From IMG/VR virus record IMGVR_UViG_3300046535_002266, positions 1-42,674 of that record: a stretch of 42,674 nucleotides of DNA; one strand, 5' to 3'. Positions within the stretch are counted from its first letter, which is position 1, and every line of letters starts with the position of its first letter. Both the position numbers and the translations under genes were made by a program. The notes under the pieces were generated by a model that was given only the letters and a program-made list of their open reading frames with translations, ran no database searches and was not told the origin of the DNA. Origin of the DNA: a virus. This document shows, piece after piece, positions 39,815-42,674 of the stretch.

Positions 39815-40435
39815 TCAGATTTTGTAGTTGGTTCCCACGGACGGGGAGATGAGCTTCGAGAACTGCTCGAACAGTGAAAGGTTGAGGGGGTTGCCCACGT
39901 CGAGGTTGACGGTGGCCCAGCCGCCCCAAACGCTCAGAATCTCCAGGGCGGTTTCCTTGTCCATGTCGTCGCCCGGCTTGATCTCGAACTCCAGGAAGCT
40001 CTTATCGCCTGAAGTACCCCACTCGTCGACTCGGCCCACGGTGTACAGCGCCGCCTCCATCTTGTAGCCCTCGCGCTCGAAGTCGAACACGTCCACGTAG
40101 CTCTTGCGGAGCGTGAATAGGCGCTCGTAGCCGGTTGCGCCCAGGAAGGTCTCGACGTCCGCGACCGTGACCTTGGGAGAGAACCTGAGGTTGATCTCCA
40201 CGCGGTCGACTAGGCTGTCCTCGCTCTTCCGTGACTTGGACGTCAGCTCGCCTGCGCCCTCGCCCTTGACGCGGTGACGAACGATGTTCGCACCACGCTG
40301 CCAGAAGATGTCGTCATGCTGGAAGTGCTCGAACCCCGAGGGCCCGGCCTTGAGCATGAATTGGCGGAACTCCAAGCCGTCCAGGTGGTCGGCCGCGAAC
40401 TTGAGTTCCAGTTCCGTGTGGCGCTTTTCGTCCAT
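39815..40435 (-). CDS. CYTH-domain triphosphatase-like protein
   Basis: The 206-residue product fits the CYTH/triphosphate tunnel fold: ELELKF near the start (ExExK), HRVKGEG and LTSKSRKS (basic residues lining the tunnel), DRVEINLRF (acidic pair), LRKSYVDVF, and FLEFEIKPG (second ExExK-like pair). The fold hydrolyses nucleoside or RNA triphosphates and thiamine triphosphate, or acts as class IV adenylyl cyclase. Which substrate applies here is unknown. The ATG at 40435 overlaps the TGA of the upstream gene (TGATG); an upstream TTG would add one residue. Confidence 0.7.
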   Translation of the reverse strand: MDEKRHTELELKFAADHLDGLEFRQFMLKAGPSGFEHFQHDDIFWQRGANIVRHRVKGEGAGELTSKSRKSEDSLVDRVEINLRFSPKVTVADVETFLGATGYERLFTLRKSYVDVFDFEREGYKMEAALYTVGRVDEWGTSGDKSFLEFEIKPGDDMDKETALEILSVWGGWATVNLDVGNPLNLSLFEQFSKLISPSVGTNYKI

Positions 40436-41031
40436 CAAAACTCCAAACTGAATGAGATCCCGCCCATCCCGTGGGTGTTGGCCCAGACGCCAGTGGACAG
40501 CGGTCCAACGAGCCTGTGTTCCACCCCGATCCCCAACACCATGTACTTTACCAGGCCTGAGTCAGAAGGCAAGAGGGAATATGGCTGCGACGCACTGGTA
40601 AGAGCCGCCACGTCGAATCCCGTTTGAAGGGACAGCCGCCAGCTCGGTCGAGAGCGCTCGATCGTCTTGGTAACCTCCTTCTCTACGACGACCTCCTTGG
40701 TGACGGTCTCGGCGGTCTTCGTCTTCTCAGCTTCATTCGTCTTATCCTGCGTGTCCGTCTTCGTCTTGTCGTCCGTCGTCTCGGTCGTGGTCACCGTGCC
40801 GTCCGCCTTCTTGACCGTGGTCTTCGTCTTGTGGACGTCCTTGGCCTGGCTCACGTTCTTGAGCGCCTCCAGAACCTTGTCGGTCTCGACCACCCGCACG
40901 ACCACGGTCTTCTCAACCTCTTTGATCTTCTCGGTCACGACCACCTTCTCCGGCGCAGCGTAACGCCCCGCGGCGTAACCGCCACCAACGAGCACCAGGG
41001 CCAGACCTGCCAAGATCGCGTACTTCTTCAT
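40435..41031 (-). CDS. Membrane-anchored coiled-coil protein with beta-rich tail
   Basis: The 198-residue product begins with a transmembrane helix (MKKYAILAGLALVLVGGGYA) and a following AAGRYAAPEKVVVTEKIKEV region. A long Lys/Glu/Thr/Val-rich stretch (about 30-140, with VEKTVVVRVVETDKVLEALK and TVKKADGTVTTTETTDDKTK) is predicted coiled coil and linker, and the final 50 residues (GLVKYMVLGIGVEHRLVGPL) look beta-rich. A GGAGGATGCG site precedes ATG 41031. The layout suggests a periplasm-facing anchored protein, perhaps spanin-like. Motif B is 13 bases before the start. Confidence 0.65.
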   Translation of the reverse strand: MKKYAILAGLALVLVGGGYAAGRYAAPEKVVVTEKIKEVEKTVVVRVVETDKVLEALKNVSQAKDVHKTKTTVKKADGTVTTTETTDDKTKTDTQDKTNEAEKTKTAETVTKEVVVEKEVTKTIERSRPSWRLSLQTGFDVAALTSASQPYSLLPSDSGLVKYMVLGIGVEHRLVGPLSTGVWANTHGMGGISFSLEF

Positions 41032-41044
41032 CGCATCCTCCGCC

Positions 41045-41064
41045 CCATTTATATCGAATCTTTT
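41045..41064 (-). promoter_or_regulatory. Promoter-like motif B before the coiled-coil protein
   Basis: Minus-strand AAAAGATTCGATATAAATGG, 13 bases before ATG 41031. This is the copy with TATAAAT, closest to the T4-type late promoter core TATAAATA. Confidence 0.55.
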
Positions 41065-41073
41065 CAGGATCCC

Positions 41074-41102
41074 TTGACAACGCAAGAACCATGCCATAGA
41101 CT
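41074..41102 (+). promoter_or_regulatory. Sigma70-type promoter for the sigma-like gene
   Basis: TTGACA (41074-41079), a 17-base spacer and TAGACT (41097-41102) form a good host-type promoter on the plus strand. The predicted start near 41109 leaves a leader of about 74 bases before ATG 41183. The best host-type promoter found in the window. Confidence 0.6.
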
Positions 41103-41182
41103 CATCGCATCACCCAGCTGCAAGAAGAAGGCCACCCCGGATCGCTAGGTGATTCATGTCAACATTCAATCCAAGGAGTCCT

Positions 41183-42364
41183 ATGGTTTCAAAATTCGAA
41201 AGGCGCATTACAACTCAGCTCAAGTCGTGGCTCTCGGCGGTCGGGATCGGGTACGAGCATAGCAGCTCGGGCCTGGTTGTCACAAAGAAAGACGGGGCCA
41301 AGGTGCCCGTCCAGGTGGCGATGAAGGGTGTGGCGGCCAACGGTTCGATCACGGTCCACGCCCGGGACCTGTCGAACCGCAACATCGACAAGTCTCTGGA
41401 GGCCTTCCGGGGGCTCCAGCTGGCTCTCGGGTACGATCCCCCCAAGCAGCCGGTGGACCGGGGGCCGCTCCCCAGCCGGAAGTGCCACTTCTCTGACGAC
41501 TTCGACCTGGTCGTGCTGCGTCACAAGGACTTCCGCCGCTCGCCGAACCCCACGAACGAGCAGCTCAAGTCCTTCAGCGTGGTGGTCGACAAGGCGGTCT
41601 GGAGGTCCATCCGCAAGAACCACCAGGTCTACGCGGACCACGGCCTGGAGATCGAGGACCTGCGCCAGTACGGCTTGGCCTGGACCGTCAATTACCTCGG
41701 CCTCTACCGGGACGATAGCGCCGACCGCTCCGAGAACGAGAAGAACCTCTTCAACTACCTGTGCCAGAGGTTCATGGACTTCCGCGAGATGCTCGACAAG
41801 AAGGGCCGGAACATCCTCCCGATGCTGGACGACGCGTACATCGCCATGCACGGGCGGCCGTACGACTACACCAACAAGGCAGGGTGGTTCGCGGCCGACG
41901 CCGAGGTCGACAACGACTGGGAGATCCCGGACATGAACGCCACGGACGAGGACGAGACGGTAGCGCAGCGAGACCGCACGAAGAAGGACGCCATCGCCCT
42001 CCTGAATGCCAAGCTCGCCGCGATGCCGCACGACCAGATGGTAGCGGTACTGACCGCTGCCGTCGAGAACGATCGCATCCACCTGGATGCGCGTCGGGCG
42101 GCTTCCCGGAAGCTTCAGATGCACGCCCGGAAGTGCTCGCCGTGCTCGGGGGCTGAACTGCCCCGCGCACCCGGGGACGGGTCCGTGCCCAACAACCTCC
42201 CGATCGAGGACGAGAACGGGATCGTGTACCAGTCCGCGAAGGAGGCCGCGTCGGCTCACGGCGTCTACCCGAGCAACGTGCGGGCGGTCCTCAGCGGAAA
42301 ATACCGCCATACCGGCGGACATGTTTTCAAGTACGTTGCCCCCGAGAGCGCACCCACTCCGTAA
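41183..42364 (+). CDS. Sigma factor-like protein with NUMOD1-like C-terminus (tentative)
   Basis: The 393-residue product has a middle region (about 130-250: SFSVVVDKAVWRSIRKNHQV, GLEIEDLRQYGLAWTVNYLG, NLFNYLCQRFMDFREMLDKK) that loosely resembles sigma70 region 2 and its core-binding helix; the match is weak and by eye. The final 50 residues (IEDENGIVYQSAKEAASAHG, SNVRAVLSGKYRHTGGHVFK) resemble the NUMOD1 DNA-binding module. The start was moved from ATG 41156 to 41183 because AAGGAG lies 5 bases before it. Transcribed from a host-type promoter and divergent from the right-arm operon. A late transcription factor is an attractive but unproven role. Confidence 0.55.
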   Translation: MVSKFERRITTQLKSWLSAVGIGYEHSSSGLVVTKKDGAKVPVQVAMKGVAANGSITVHARDLSNRNIDKSLEAFRGLQLALGYDPPKQPVDRGPLPSRKCHFSDDFDLVVLRHKDFRRSPNPTNEQLKSFSVVVDKAVWRSIRKNHQVYADHGLEIEDLRQYGLAWTVNYLGLYRDDSADRSENEKNLFNYLCQRFMDFREMLDKKGRNILPMLDDAYIAMHGRPYDYTNKAGWFAADAEVDNDWEIPDMNATDEDETVAQRDRTKKDAIALLNAKLAAMPHDQMVAVLTAAVENDRIHLDARRAASRKLQMHARKCSPCSGAELPRAPGDGSVPNNLPIEDENGIVYQSAKEAASAHGVYPSNVRAVLSGKYRHTGGHVFKYVAPESAPTP

Positions 42365-42674
42365 CCTTCTCTAACTCATTCAGGTTCGAGTCGTTCTTGA
42401 TCCTGTTAGCTCGATAGGAGATGACGGAGATGTTGCCGGGGATGTAGCCCCGTTCTGGGATGAAAGCATCGAGTGTCGGCGAGGTGTCCACAAAGCCCTT
42501 CGTGCCATGCTCAAGCTGAATTCCCAGAACGGGACATATTCCGTCAGTGGGCCACACGGACTTGATATCTTCTACAGTGATAGAGAATGGCAGCCCCTTG
42601 TCTGCTGCACGCTTCTTGGCGTATCTCCAAAGAAGTGTGGCCCGATGGGCGTGTCTCCATGCAGTTTCCTTGAC
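42327..42674 (-). CDS. HNH endonuclease-like protein (5' end cut by window edge)
   Basis: The frame is open from the right edge to TGA at 42327 (115 codons seen). Its sequence (VKETAWRHAHRATLLWRYAK, LPFSITVEDIKSVWP, CPVLGIQLEHGTKG, SPTLDAFIPERGYIPGNISV, SYRANRIKNDSNLNELEKV) matches a family of phage HNH-like endonucleases that includes the TLDxxxPxxGYxPGN pattern. It is transcribed leftwards and its last 38 bases overlap the end of the sigma-like gene tail to tail. The GTG at 42557 is not the start, because the frame continues upstream. Confidence 0.75.
   Translation of the reverse strand, partial: VKETAWRHAHRATLLWRYAKKRAADKGLPFSITVEDIKSVWPTDGICPVLGIQLEHGTKGFVDTSPTLDAFIPERGYIPGNISVISYRANRIKNDSNLNELEKVTEWVRSRGQRT

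Noticed and set aside
41156-41182. Longer start (ATG 41156) for the sigma-like gene
   Set aside because: No ribosome-binding site is found before it, while AAGGAG lies 5 bases before ATG 41183.

Overview
The window looks like part of a large tailed-phage genome with a contractile (myovirus-type) tail, from a GC-rich bacterial host. The evidence is a run of baseplate, tail-fibre and adhesin genes on the plus strand (9882-35632). It is flanked by two leftward operons of small, tightly overlapping genes (start/stop overlaps of the ATGA, TAATG and TGATG types) for nucleotide metabolism, proteases, zinc-binding proteins and small membrane proteins. No host housekeeping block is seen. Terminase, portal, capsid and sheath genes are not in the window, so the genome continues on both sides. 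The host cannot be named from this sequence.

Left arm (1-9756, minus strand): an exported peptide, a Cys-rich membrane protein, a HAD-like phosphatase, a DEDDh exonuclease, an unusual fusion of an endonuclease VII-like HNH domain to dCMP deaminase, a small lipoprotein, a winged-helix plus VWA protein, zinc-ribbon and coiled-coil small proteins, a C39-like cysteine peptidase, a GMP reductase-like enzyme, a SprT-like metalloprotease, several tiny membrane proteins and a tyrosine recombinase. A divergent control region follows (9757-9881).

Structural block (9882-35632, plus strand): a beta-repeat fibre protein, a terminator, a LysM plus gp25-like baseplate protein, a 2260-residue baseplate J-like protein with a kelch-type insertion, two tandem paralogues, further tail proteins, and many candidate adhesins (LamG-like lectins, five Ig-like repeats, a second kelch protein, a Gly-rich adhesin, a collagen-like fibre). 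A CHAP-domain lysin and a frameshifted HNH gene also lie here. Two adjacent serine tRNA genes (anticodons CGA and GCT) sit inside the block at 29911-30090.

Right arm (35634-41031, minus strand): membrane proteins, Cys-rich proteins, an HNH-AP2 homing endonuclease, a 2OG-Fe(II) oxygenase, peptide deformylase, a ribbon-helix-helix-like protein, zinc-ribbon proteins, a CYTH-type triphosphatase and a membrane-anchored coiled-coil protein. At 41183-42364 a plus-strand gene with sigma-like and NUMOD1-like features has its own host-type promoter, and a truncated HNH-like gene runs off the right edge.

The main unexplained signal is a set of short conserved motifs. CAATCTT lies 6-10 bases before six structural-gene start codons. 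A second motif, roughly GATTC-N2-TA(G/T)AAAT-N-GG, lies before four minus-strand genes, and a variant lies before the tRNAs. I read these as candidate phage-specific promoters or translation signals, alongside host-type TTGACA promoters. The other notable theme is the number of sugar-binding or adhesive modules built into the baseplate and fibre genes.
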